This document shows positions 1-8,988 of a DNA stretch of 64,000 nt, piece by piece; the stretch's first letter is position 1, and each line of letters begins with the position of its first letter. The DNA is from REEB481 sp044360435 (GTDB taxonomy: Bacteria; Bacteroidota; Bacteroidia; NS11-12g; UBA955), in NCBI GenBank assembly GCA_044360435.1, contig JBIKKI010000001.1, positions 1 through 64,000 on the forward strand, given 5' to 3'. The notes under the pieces are model-generated. The model did no database searches. It worked only from the letters and a program-made list of their open reading frames with translations, and was not told the origin of the DNA. A program made the position numbers and the translations under genes.

Positions 1-996
1 ACTACCAAGGAGTTAACCAGCGTTTATGCAAGTGTTACTACAGACCACTTCAGCCGTGCCGCGGAACTGCTTACCGACGTGAGTTTCCACAGCGTTTTTC
101 CAGAACATGAACTGCGCAAAGAGCAACAGGTAATCTGTGAAGAAATCAACCTGTACCGCGACACACCGGAAGAGAACATCTACGACGAATTTCAGGAACA
201 GGTTTTTGATGGCCATCCTTTGGCAGGAAATATCCTGGGCACGCCCGAATCTGTTCGGGGTATGAAACGCAAAGACCTGGTTGCATTCAGAAATCAATAC
301 TACGGACCCGAGAATGTGGTACTTGCTGTGGTAGGAAACATCAGCCTTCAACGAGCGATACGCACGTTTGAACCGCTGCTTGATAAGATTCCATTATATC
401 AAAACGGGAAGCGCAACACAGCCGCGGTACACAAATACAAGGCTGAAAAAAACACCAAAACCACCGACCATGTGCAGAGCTACGGAATCTTGGGCAACCT
501 CGCCTATCCGTATGTGCACCCCAAACGCTGGCCGCTCATCCTGCTGAACAACGTACTTGGCGGACCAGGCCTCAACTCCAGGCTCAACCTGGCCATCCGC
601 GAGAAATATGGGTTCACCTACAGCGTGGAAAGCGGCTACGCCTCTTTCGAAGATTCCGGCCTGTTCCATTGCTACGTGAGCAGCGATAAAAAGAACCTGT
701 ATCGTGCCATGCAGCTTATAGAAAAAGAGTTGAAAAGGCTGTGTGATAAAAAACTGGGCGTCATCCAAATGCACAATGCCATCAATCAACTGAAAGGACA
801 AATCGTGATGTCGGATGAACACCGCAACGGACTGATGCTGCATCTGGGTAAAAATGTGCTGCAAAACGGACGTGTGGACAGCCTCGAACAGGTACTTGCC
901 AAGATAGATGCCATCAAGTCGGAAGATCTTTTGGAAGTTGCCAACGAAATCTTCAATTTCGAACAACTGAGTTATTTGTTGTACCTACCTGAATGA
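1..996 (+). CDS. M16 family metallopeptidase (5'-truncated by window edge)
   Basis: The reading frame is open from base 1, so the start and the HxxEH zinc motif lie outside the window. What remains begins in the first M16 domain. The stretch KEQQVICEEIN carries the glutamate expected to be the third zinc ligand. The rest matches the pitrilysin/processing-peptidase fold, including the substrate-binding region LNSRLNLAIREKYGFTYSV. The visible part gives 331 residues, which suits a single-unit M16 protein of about 410 residues. No signal peptide can be judged. Such enzymes cut peptides or oligopeptides. The stop codon overlaps the start of the next gene (ATGA), so the two are probably translated from one mRNA. 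A GTG at 79 is internal and should not be taken as the start. Confidence 0.9.
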   Translation, partial: TTKELTSVYASVTTDHFSRAAELLTDVSFHSVFPEHELRKEQQVICEEINLYRDTPEENIYDEFQEQVFDGHPLAGNILGTPESVRGMKRKDLVAFRNQYYGPENVVLAVVGNISLQRAIRTFEPLLDKIPLYQNGKRNTAAVHKYKAEKNTKTTDHVQSYGILGNLAYPYVHPKRWPLILLNNVLGGPGLNSRLNLAIREKYGFTYSVESGYASFEDSGLFHCYVSSDKKNLYRAMQLIEKELKRLCDKKLGVIQMHNAINQLKGQIVMSDEHRNGLMLHLGKNVLQNGRVDSLEQVLAKIDAIKSEDLLEVANEIFNFEQLSYLLYLPE

Positions 997-1628
997 TTCC
1001 GGCACATATCAGGAAATATATCATCGCAGGGGAAAGCGAAACGCTAGATTTTAAGCAAACCATCAGCAGCGCAGCCAAAATTGCCAAAACGATGGTGAGT
1101 TTCGCCAACCACAAGGGTGGAACCATCCTGGTAGGAGTGCGCGACAACAAAACCATCGGCGGAATCAAAACTGAAGATGAAAAATACATGCTTGACCTGG
1201 CCGCACATTTCTTTTGTAAACCAGAAATCAACCTGGTGCTGCTGGAGCATGAGGCAGAAGGCAAAACCATCATAGAGGCCATCGTGCCCAAAGGCGCAGA
1301 GCGCCCCTATTACGCCAAGGACGAACAAGGAAAATGGTGGGTTTACGTTCGCGTGAACGACCAATGCATTTTGGCAAGTAAGGTAACTGTTGATGTGATG
1401 AAACGCCAACAAAGTCCGCACGATAAAACCTTCAGTTTCACACCTTTAGAGCGAAACATCCTGCGCATGATTGAAACCCAGGTGAGGGTTACCATGCCTC
1501 AGGTTTGTCAGGCATTCAATATCAGCCGGCGCCGGGCTACCCGCATCCTGGTGAACTTGCTGAGTGTAGGCGTGTTGCGCAGCCATACCACCGAAAAAAC
1601 CGAATTTTATTCGCTTGGTGAACCGTAA
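993..1628 (+). CDS. AlbA_2 (Schlafen-type) domain protein with C-terminal winged helix
   Basis: A 211-residue protein. Residues about 10-120 match the AlbA_2 domain: the opening GESETLDFKQ, then TMVSFANHKGGTILVGV with a D-N-K turn, then the YVRVNDQ segment. The last 60 residues (from TPLERNILRMI) look like a winged helix-turn-helix, with ISRRRATRILVNLLSVGVL as the recognition part. The family is usually annotated as ATP-binding or DNA-binding and transcription-related; the exact role here is unknown. Start ATG overlaps the stop of the upstream M16 gene by 4 nt, which supports this start and indicates coupling. It ends six bases from the convergent giant gene. Confidence 0.8.
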   Translation: MIPAHIRKYIIAGESETLDFKQTISSAAKIAKTMVSFANHKGGTILVGVRDNKTIGGIKTEDEKYMLDLAAHFFCKPEINLVLLEHEAEGKTIIEAIVPKGAERPYYAKDEQGKWWVYVRVNDQCILASKVTVDVMKRQQSPHDKTFSFTPLERNILRMIETQVRVTMPQVCQAFNISRRRATRILVNLLSVGVLRSHTTEKTEFYSLGEP

Positions 1629-1634
1629 AGGCGT

Positions 1635-4600
1635 TTACCGGATCAGGTGGAACGTGGCCTGATGCCAGTGCCGCACCCCCTGATAATCCACGAGATTCAG
1701 CGAAACCACATAAACCCCAGAAGGAACAAGACTTCCACGGAAGGTGCCATCCCAAGGTTCGCTGTTTTGGGTTTGATAGATCAATTCGCCCCAACGACTG
1801 TAAATCTTCATGTCATACGCCGTAATTCCCTGCCCAACCGGCCCGAAAACCTCATTCTTTCCGTCGCGATTGGGGGTGAAGGCATCCGGTAAATACATCG
1901 TGTATATAAAGCTGATATATACCGGCTTGCTGAACGTGTCTGCGCAGCCCTCCTTATTCGCTGCATATTGAACTGCACGATACCATCCGCTGTCGGCATA
2001 ACGATGCACAAAATCGCGCTTCAGATACTTGTTTCCGTCGCCGGTGGTGTACCATAGCGAATCCGCTCCACTGCTGATGTCAAAGAAACTGATAACCGGA
2101 TTCAGCACCGTGGCACCCTCGTCGGGTAAAGTGGTAAATCCGGCTACCGGCATGGGGTGAACAACAACACGCTTCACGGTATCATACTGACAATTGTAAC
2201 TGGTGGAAATGGATTGCTTTACCAAATACACACCTTCGCGCTTGTAGGTATAAGTTGGGTTCTTGGCTGCAGAAGTCCTGCCATCGTTAAAATCCCAGAA
2301 ATACCTGGAAATGGCGGCACCGGGTGAAATGCTGGCATCCCGAAAACCGGTGGCGTTTCCGAAACATACCGTATCTGCGTTAAAGTCAACAATCACTTTA
2401 TCATACGTAGCCACCGTTTTCACCGCCGAATCTGCACAACCGCGATCACTGTATGCCAACAGCGCTACACGCCAGGTTCCGGCGGAAGGATAGGCATGCG
2501 TAGGATAGCCAACGGCGGCTGTATCCCCATCGCCAAAATTCCAGCGGATGGAACGCACGATTCCGCCTGCCAGACTGATGGTGTCGCTGAAGCTTAACTT
2601 GTTGTCGTAACACTTGTTGGTAAAACCAAAGGCAACTCGGGGAAGTGCGTGTACCCGAACCGTGGCGAACGTGTCGTACACGCATTGGCGGTCTGTTCGG
2701 ATGCGTAAATCAACCCGATAATTCCCCGGAGCGCGGTATCTGTATAGTTGATTCTGCGAAAGTGAAGAATCTCCGTCGCCGAAGTGCCAAATCCAATTCG
2801 CCGGAATTCCATTTCCAACATAAGTTCCTTCAAAGCGGCCATATTCCTTGTGGCAATGGTCGGAAGTGGAGATTTGCGGCCTTGCGGCGCCATGCACCAC
2901 CACATCCTTCAAGAGGGAATCGCGGCAACCCTGTTCACTTTCTTCCATCAGCTTCACCCGATAAATTCCACCTGCGGCATAGCGATGCAATGGATGAATC
3001 AATGCTGAAGTTGAACCATCGGCAAGGTCCCACAAGCGCCTTGCAATCCTGCCCACCGGAATCGCAGAACTGTCTCTAAACCGGCTGTAGTTGCCTTCAC
3101 AAACGCTGTCCACATAAAAATCAGGGCGTGGCAAAGGGTAAACCCAAACTGAATCCGTCAGGCTGTCGGCACAGCCGAAGCTGCTGCGCACATGCAGGTA
3201 AACCCGGTTGAATTGTTCCGTGCTGCTGCGGTGGGCAATTTTTGCGGTTTGGTAGCCGGAGGTTCCATCAATCACCCAGCGATGGCTTTGCAGCACATCG
3301 CCTTGCAATACGGAACGATCCTGGAAATTCAGCGTATCGCCAAGGCAAACAGACTGCACGCTGAATGCAGCCTCTGGTCTGGGATAAACCACAACTTCTT
3401 GTGTAATGGTATCTGCGCAGCCCAAGACACTGCTGCTGATCAAACGCGCCTGGAAGGTGTCGGCAGCAGCGTATCTGTGCCGCACCAAAGCTCCAAAATG
3501 CACGGATGCATCTCCGGGCAGCCAAACCGGGGCGGCCATGCTACCGCTGCTCAGGGTGCTTTGATCGACAAACAGCATACTGTCGCCAAAGCATACAGGA
3601 TTTGCCGTGAACTGTGCGCGGGGCCGCGGTTTAACATCTACCTCCGCTTCAAAAGTATCGCGGCATCCGGCATCGCTTTGGCTGATCAGCCGAACTGTTT
3701 GCCTGAACAAGCCATTCATGTCAACTGCGTGCTCCGTGCCGTTCAGGGTGTCCTTGTTGCCCAGTTTCCAGTATCGGGTAACTATGCTGCCCTGATTCAG
3801 TGTGCTGGAGTCGCTAACGCGAAGCTCCTGCCCTTCACATGCAAAATTCCATACAAACCTGGAAACAGGATAAGGCATCATATTCACCCGGCTGGTATCG
3901 CTGCGCATGCATCCGTTCTTGTCCACCGCAAAAACCTTGTATGTGGTTGAAGCTGCGGGCGCTGCCAACACTGTTGCGCCACTGGTATCTGACAAACCCG
4001 CGGAAGGAAACCAACGGTATCGGATGGGTGGTGCGCTGCCGGAGCCTACTGCAGAAAGCAATACCGGCCTGCCCCTGCATACGGAAGTATCGGCCAGACG
4101 CACAGCCACAAATGGAAGTGGATTCACTTCCACATCAACAGTATCGCGGCTGATGCACAAACCACGAATCGTGGTTAAATACAAAGGATAAGTTTCGGAA
4201 ACCCCAGATTGATTTACCAGCAGACAGCGCGGCCTGGCCAATGTTTCGTCATCGACGGCCGCGGCAGGTTCCCAAAGATATTTAAATCCGGAATTGGAAA
4301 ACGTGCCCAGGCGCAAACTGTCGCCTTCGCACATGCGCTGATCCGGACCGGCATTCGCTAAAGCAGGTGCGGGGAAGCGCAATTGCCTGTACGCACAAGC
4401 ACAACTGGCTGAATCGAGTACAGCAATCAGCGCACAGGAATATCCGGCACGCATGCGAAGCGTTCTTTTCACGGTTCGGGTGGCGTTGGCCGGGAAGGAA
4501 CCTTTCAGCGTATCACGTCCTAGAAAAGGATCACCCGGTGTGAAGGTTCCACTTCCATCGGCATCATAATGATACCGCAAAACAGCCGGATTCGCCGCGG

Positions 4601-7600
4601 AAGACCAAACACCCAAATTTTGTATGTCGAAATGCAGCTGCACCTGCTCACTGTCGTTGTGAAACTGTTTGGTGCTGATGCTTCTAAGCACAAAAGCAGG
4701 CTGAGCTTTGGCCAGCGGTGGGGTAATATTCGTGCTGCCTGTGATTACATTGATTTTACACTTGGAATTGTCCTTCACACAAACAACTTCCTGCCGCACC
4801 ACCGACTGTCCGTACAAATCCTGAGGTCCACAGCCAAAGTAACTTCCATCGGTTTGGTAACGGAATGAGAACTCAATGGAATCGCCGGGTTTGATGCTGG
4901 TTGGTAAAGACCATTCCACCTCCTGAGCTCCGTTGATGTTTCTCAGGTTGACCTTTTGCGGACCATTTCTGATACGGTTCAGCGAAGCTGTATCATAGAC
5001 CATTCCTTTCGGGAAGAGGATTTGAAACTTGTCTTCGGTAGCTGTAGTATCCGGACCTAAAACCAACACGCGCACCCGCATATTGCCGGGCTTTTCGCAG
5101 GGAAGTATGGAATCAGACCACATACGCACCTGGGTGAAATAGGGCCGAACAGCATTCTTAATATCCAGAGGATAGCTGACCACGGGAATCACAGGAACGG
5201 GATCTCCGCAGCGCAAACTCGCTGATGCATTCACTTTCATGTAGCTACCCGACGCATAATCACACGTGGTACGCACCCTGAAGCTGATCAGCATTTTGTT
5301 TTTTGAAGTATCGGTGGTTCCGCTGAATCCTGAAGCAAACAAGCTGCTCAGGGCTGCCAGATCCCACTGATACGTAATGCCGCTCAAAAGCTTCGGCGTA
5401 GGGATGCCTGTCCAGGAAGATTTCATTGGGTATTTCAATGAAACACTGCCCGGAACTACTTCCAGTCCGGGAGGAAGGTTGATTTGTATTTTGGGTTGAT
5501 ATGCTGTGGTGGCCTGAATATTCTCAAGCAAAATGCGATAGGGCGTTTCCGCACATAAATCGGCTATGCTGATGGAATCGCTTAAGGTTAACTGCAGCCT
5601 TGTGTTCTGGGGTTCAAGAAATAGTGTGGTTTCATTTGGAGAACATTTATAATCTGTAAACGACTGCGGATATCCGGTACAGTTCCAGCCTGCAAAAATG
5701 CGGATGGAATCACGGGCACAACTGGTATAAACAGCGCGCACTTTGAAGCGTCTGCTTTGGTTCAGTCCCAACGCTCCGGCCCTGTAAATCCCATTGACCG
5801 GTTTAATGACCGTATCACGAACCGCATCCCTGATTTCAACAACCCTGATGCTCCCGCCGGTTTGCGGACTGAGCCATACATTTAAGGCTGCAAAACTGGT
5901 AGAAGGATTGGTATAACGCAATTCCCACTCTGCCGTGTCTTTATATGCGTACACTGTAGGAATGGTTGCCTGCAGCGACAAAGCCGGTTTGTTGAATTGC
6001 AGAAAGTCATTGTAAGCAGGAACCTTTGAGTTTACGGTATCAAAACCTCTGCCCATATTTCCCTGCCGCTCCATGATGAAATCATAATGAACGGGTTGGG
6101 CACCTGCCGTAGAAAGGTCGCATCCGGGTTGAATCAATGCCTGAAAATAACCGTAGAACCCGTCATCGCTGGGAAATAAACGACCTCCCGAGTCGCTGTA
6201 TAGTTTTCCGATGTCAAAAACGATGGGATTAATGGCGCCTTTGGAAGCTTGTATGGTATCGTAACGTTCTAAAACGCTGGCATTTGTACCAGATGTTCGG
6301 TACTGTCCGATCTGACCGCGCACCAAGGAAGTACCGGTAGGAAGGTATAAACGAACCGACTTCAGTCTGCTCCAGGTTCTGTATTCAAATGGAAAATGAT
6401 TTCCTCCGGAGTAATTGGAACAACAAGGTCCAATGCTCAGGTAAAAGTTCTGGCTGATGTAAAACTGATTGCAATTGTTCACCGTATAGGTTCCCGGAGC
6501 CCAGTTCACATAAAACGAACCCGTAACCATCACAATTCCGGAGAAACTGTCGCATTGAAACGACTGGCTGTTGTTAGGGTTTGGAACCGAGCCGAAATAG
6601 AACCGGTTGTCGAACCGCGCAGGATAAACTGCATTGCCTATGTTGTTTGCTACGCGGTAGCGTACCACCAGTTTAACACTGTCGTTGTGGCTATACAGAT
6701 AAGTTGGTGCGAAACAGCCTCCCGACGCGATGCTGTCTATGGAAAAGTCGAATCTGAAGGTTGCATTCAGCCCTGTAACTGTTTTGCGCCAGCGCACCCT
6801 GTTACAATTTCCTGAAATCTTGCTTCGGCCCTTGTACACTTCCAGTTGAACGCCAACCACATCCAGAACACTGCCGTAGGCAACTACCGATTCTGCATAG
6901 GCAAAACGCCACAGGAAACTGGAACTGCTGCGCTGCACTTTTCCATAAAAAACCGACGTAATGGTATCGCCAAACATGGCACGTTCGGCTCGGATTTTTG
7001 TTTTATCAATGGAACCCGAGGCGTCAGGCTTACCATCATTGTTGTTATCGGGCAGGCCATAGCTGGTTCGTTCTACCGAGAAATTTCGGAACAACATTCC
7101 CCCATTGCACACACTGCCACAGTGCAAACGCACCTGCGTGGTGGTGCAAAAATTCCGCAGCCACAATCCAGGATGACAGGAAAAGTTGGGATTATAAAGA
7201 AAAGTCACACCCAAACTTTTGTTGCTGTTTCCACTGGCTTTGGCACAATCTGCCTTCAGGTAAATCAGCAATTCACCGTTGTTCAGTGAAAATGGAACCG
7301 GGTGCTTGAAAAAAGCCCGAACGGTATCGCCTATTTGCCGCACAGAATCCGGTTTCCATGTTGCCGTGAGGTTGGCATTCTCAAAATAGATGTCGTTGGC
7401 ACTCAGGCTGTGCGACAAACCTACCGGAAGCACCAGATCCACCCTGTAACGGGCAGAACTGTGCGTCACCAGAAAACTGTTGCTGGCAATTTGATAACGG
7501 AACAACTTGGTTTCCGTTTTTACAATATCGGTGGGCGTAAATGCCGACATGGAACTGCCAGACCAGGTAGGCGTATAACCATAAGTCCAGTTGCTGGTGA

Positions 7601-8918
7601 TATTTCGTTTGCACTGATCTGTATAGCTGCTTCGGTATTGCCAGCCCAGACTCCAAAATGCAACATTGCAATTGGTAGGCACACAGGTGTACATGTCCCA
7701 CTCCAAATACAGCGTGTCGCCGGGTTTCAAAGTGCCCGCATTGAAGCGAAACATGCCGGGCTGCGGAGGCCCAAAACAATTTATGGACGCCTGAAGGCTG
7801 TTGACTCTGATGGAATCTACCCTGGGTTTAAACGGAGTGCCATTGTACCGCATCCGGACACGAATACTTCCGGTGTCAATCCTCGAATACATGCCGTTCA
7901 CATAACCGGTTCCATTGCTTTGCGCGATTTCCAGGAATACATTGGTAGCAGACATCTGCCCGCGGTTAAATACCCGCAGCAATTGTTTACTCACACTTTT
8001 ACCGTCGTAGCAGGTATTGAGCGAAGGCGTAGCCAGAAATGCAATATTGGGAGCCCGCGCATCAATGGTAACTGCACCATTGCTCTTCACGGTTTGACAC
8101 AGCAGGCCGTCGCAGCCCCAAATCATTTCTACCGAAGTTGACAACCTGCTGCAGCCCAGAACCAACATGCTGTCGCTGAGCACAAAACCCTCGTTTTGTT
8201 CCAACAGTGTATCCCGGTCACCAATGGTTTTAATGAACGATGCATCGATCAGTGTGGTGACCGTATCGCCCTTGATGGTGGTAGTTCCGCCAAGTGAGCC
8301 ATAACAACGCACATCGCTTCCGTGAATACGCACAATGCGTAAAAAAGAGAGTGGGCCCTTACCAAAATTGCGCACGGTAAAACCACGCACAAAACGGTCA
8401 CCGACATTCCCGCTGAAGCTTTGGTTGCTGATGGATGCAAATCCCGGAGACGGTAGATTGACCGAAAATGAAACCGATGTTGCAGCATCAAAACTTCCCA
8501 AATAATCCACACGCGCCTGAATCACAGGTACGCCGCTGGCATTCAGAAAACTGAGCAAATCACAGTTGGAACGGAGCCGGTACCCGAACGTGAAGCGCTG
8601 ACCCACACTCATGGTTGGTGCCGAAAAAACGGGCTTATTCAGGTCGCTGATGTTCGACTCGGAAACACCTGTTCCGCTTGAAGTTCCGGGCACATAAAAC
8701 ACACCGGGAGGCAGACTCAGCGTTACCTTCACATTGCTGATGGTGCTGGAGCTGATGTTAAATACAGTAACTCGTGTTGTATCGCTCCCGGAACAAATAT
8801 TCAAATTCCGCGGTATGCCTGCATTAATGCTCAGTTTATTCCCCTGTGCAAACAGGTTCACCGGCAAGGTTATGAACCCGAAACTTAAAAAAAACCAAAA
8901 TAATCGGTTCCCCACCAC
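1635..8918 (-). CDS. Giant secreted protein with PKD repeats and T9SS type B C-terminal sorting domain
   Basis: 2427 residues. An N-terminal signal peptide (MVGNRLFWFFLSFGF...LFAQ) directs export to the periplasm. Residues about 25-1510 are a long cysteine-containing beta-rich region with repeated LPPG-type segments typical of DUF11-like or Ig-like modules. From about 1515 to 2335 there are two Ig-like units and then eight PKD-like repeats of about 82 residues. Several have WxFGDGD-type turns, a conserved VCxGD start and a GCxDT segment near the end, and repeats are separated by YPRP-like linkers. The last 88 residues (LPDAFTPNRDGKNEVF to WDGTFRG and PSGVYV) are the gliding-motility-associated type B sorting domain. 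Start is GTG at 8918: no in-frame ATG lies upstream and a promoter box sits 5 nt before it. Probably an adhesin or surface matrix protein; the ligand is unknown. Confidence 0.9.
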   Translation of the reverse strand: MVGNRLFWFFLSFGFITLPVNLFAQGNKLSINAGIPRNLNICSGSDTTRVTVFNISSSTISNVKVTLSLPPGVFYVPGTSSGTGVSESNISDLNKPVFSAPTMSVGQRFTFGYRLRSNCDLLSFLNASGVPVIQARVDYLGSFDAATSVSFSVNLPSPGFASISNQSFSGNVGDRFVRGFTVRNFGKGPLSFLRIVRIHGSDVRCYGSLGGTTTIKGDTVTTLIDASFIKTIGDRDTLLEQNEGFVLSDSMLVLGCSRLSTSVEMIWGCDGLLCQTVKSNGAVTIDARAPNIAFLATPSLNTCYDGKSVSKQLLRVFNRGQMSATNVFLEIAQSNGTGYVNGMYSRIDTGSIRVRMRYNGTPFKPRVDSIRVNSLQASINCFGPPQPGMFRFNAGTLKPGDTLYLEWDMYTCVPTNCNVAFWSLGWQYRSSYTDQCKRNITSNWTYGYTPTWSGSSMSAFTPTDIVKTETKLFRYQIASNSFLVTHSSARYRVDLVLPVGLSHSLSANDIYFENANLTATWKPDSVRQIGDTVRAFFKHPVPFSLNNGELLIYLKADCAKASGNSNKSLGVTFLYNPNFSCHPGLWLRNFCTTTQVRLHCGSVCNGGMLFRNFSVERTSYGLPDNNNDGKPDASGSIDKTKIRAERAMFGDTITSVFYGKVQRSSSSFLWRFAYAESVVAYGSVLDVVGVQLEVYKGRSKISGNCNRVRWRKTVTGLNATFRFDFSIDSIASGGCFAPTYLYSHNDSVKLVVRYRVANNIGNAVYPARFDNRFYFGSVPNPNNSQSFQCDSFSGIVMVTGSFYVNWAPGTYTVNNCNQFYISQNFYLSIGPCCSNYSGGNHFPFEYRTWSRLKSVRLYLPTGTSLVRGQIGQYRTSGTNASVLERYDTIQASKGAINPIVFDIGKLYSDSGGRLFPSDDGFYGYFQALIQPGCDLSTAGAQPVHYDFIMERQGNMGRGFDTVNSKVPAYNDFLQFNKPALSLQATIPTVYAYKDTAEWELRYTNPSTSFAALNVWLSPQTGGSIRVVEIRDAVRDTVIKPVNGIYRAGALGLNQSRRFKVRAVYTSCARDSIRIFAGWNCTGYPQSFTDYKCSPNETTLFLEPQNTRLQLTLSDSISIADLCAETPYRILLENIQATTAYQPKIQINLPPGLEVVPGSVSLKYPMKSSWTGIPTPKLLSGITYQWDLAALSSLFASGFSGTTDTSKNKMLISFRVRTTCDYASGSYMKVNASASLRCGDPVPVIPVVSYPLDIKNAVRPYFTQVRMWSDSILPCEKPGNMRVRVLVLGPDTTATEDKFQILFPKGMVYDTASLNRIRNGPQKVNLRNINGAQEVEWSLPTSIKPGDSIEFSFRYQTDGSYFGCGPQDLYGQSVVRQEVVCVKDNSKCKINVITGSTNITPPLAKAQPAFVLRSISTKQFHNDSEQVQLHFDIQNLGVWSSAANPAVLRYHYDADGSGTFTPGDPFLGRDTLKGSFPANATRTVKRTLRMRAGYSCALIAVLDSASCACAYRQLRFPAPALANAGPDQRMCEGDSLRLGTFSNSGFKYLWEPAAAVDDETLARPRCLLVNQSGVSETYPLYLTTIRGLCISRDTVDVEVNPLPFVAVRLADTSVCRGRPVLLSAVGSGSAPPIRYRWFPSAGLSDTSGATVLAAPAASTTYKVFAVDKNGCMRSDTSRVNMMPYPVSRFVWNFACEGQELRVSDSSTLNQGSIVTRYWKLGNKDTLNGTEHAVDMNGLFRQTVRLISQSDAGCRDTFEAEVDVKPRPRAQFTANPVCFGDSMLFVDQSTLSSGSMAAPVWLPGDASVHFGALVRHRYAAADTFQARLISSSVLGCADTITQEVVVYPRPEAAFSVQSVCLGDTLNFQDRSVLQGDVLQSHRWVIDGTSGYQTAKIAHRSSTEQFNRVYLHVRSSFGCADSLTDSVWVYPLPRPDFYVDSVCEGNYSRFRDSSAIPVGRIARRLWDLADGSTSALIHPLHRYAAGGIYRVKLMEESEQGCRDSLLKDVVVHGAARPQISTSDHCHKEYGRFEGTYVGNGIPANWIWHFGDGDSSLSQNQLYRYRAPGNYRVDLRIRTDRQCVYDTFATVRVHALPRVAFGFTNKCYDNKLSFSDTISLAGGIVRSIRWNFGDGDTAAVGYPTHAYPSAGTWRVALLAYSDRGCADSAVKTVATYDKVIVDFNADTVCFGNATGFRDASISPGAAISRYFWDFNDGRTSAAKNPTYTYKREGVYLVKQSISTSYNCQYDTVKRVVVHPMPVAGFTTLPDEGATVLNPVISFFDISSGADSLWYTTGDGNKYLKRDFVHRYADSGWYRAVQYAANKEGCADTFSKPVYISFIYTMYLPDAFTPNRDGKNEVFGPVGQGITAYDMKIYSRWGELIYQTQNSEPWDGTFRGSLVPSGVYVVSLNLVDYQGVRHWHQATFHLIR

Positions 8919-8923
8919 ACGTT

Positions 8924-8956
8924 CAAATGTAGGTTTTTCCTTTAAAAAGACCCAAA
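8924..8956 (-). promoter_or_regulatory. Promoter of giant T9SS gene
   Basis: On the minus strand TTTG (8953-8956) is followed after 21 nt by TACATTTG (8924-8931). This fits the Bacteroidota -33/-7 pattern TTTG-N19-21-TAnnTTTG. The -7 box ends only 5 nt before the GTG start, so the mRNA would be almost leaderless. It overlaps the promoter region of divergent der. Confidence 0.6.
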
Positions 8957-8970
8957 TGAAGAAGTGACCC

Positions 8971-8978
8971 TACCTTTG
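8971..8978 (+). promoter_or_regulatory. -7 box of der (TACCTTTG)
   Basis: Exact match to TAnnTTTG ending 10 nt before the ATG of der. No convincing TTTG -33 element at the expected spacing. The predicted 5' leader is only a few bases. Confidence 0.55.
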
Positions 8979-8988
8979 CAATTCAATT

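Noticed and set aside
3192..3950. 252-codon plus-strand frame, and similar frames at 6846-7289 and 7302-8141, opposite the giant gene
   Set aside because: They are antisense to the giant gene, are rich in A, H, R and Q with no domain, and have no promoter or fitting neighbours. The giant gene's own repeats explain the sequence.
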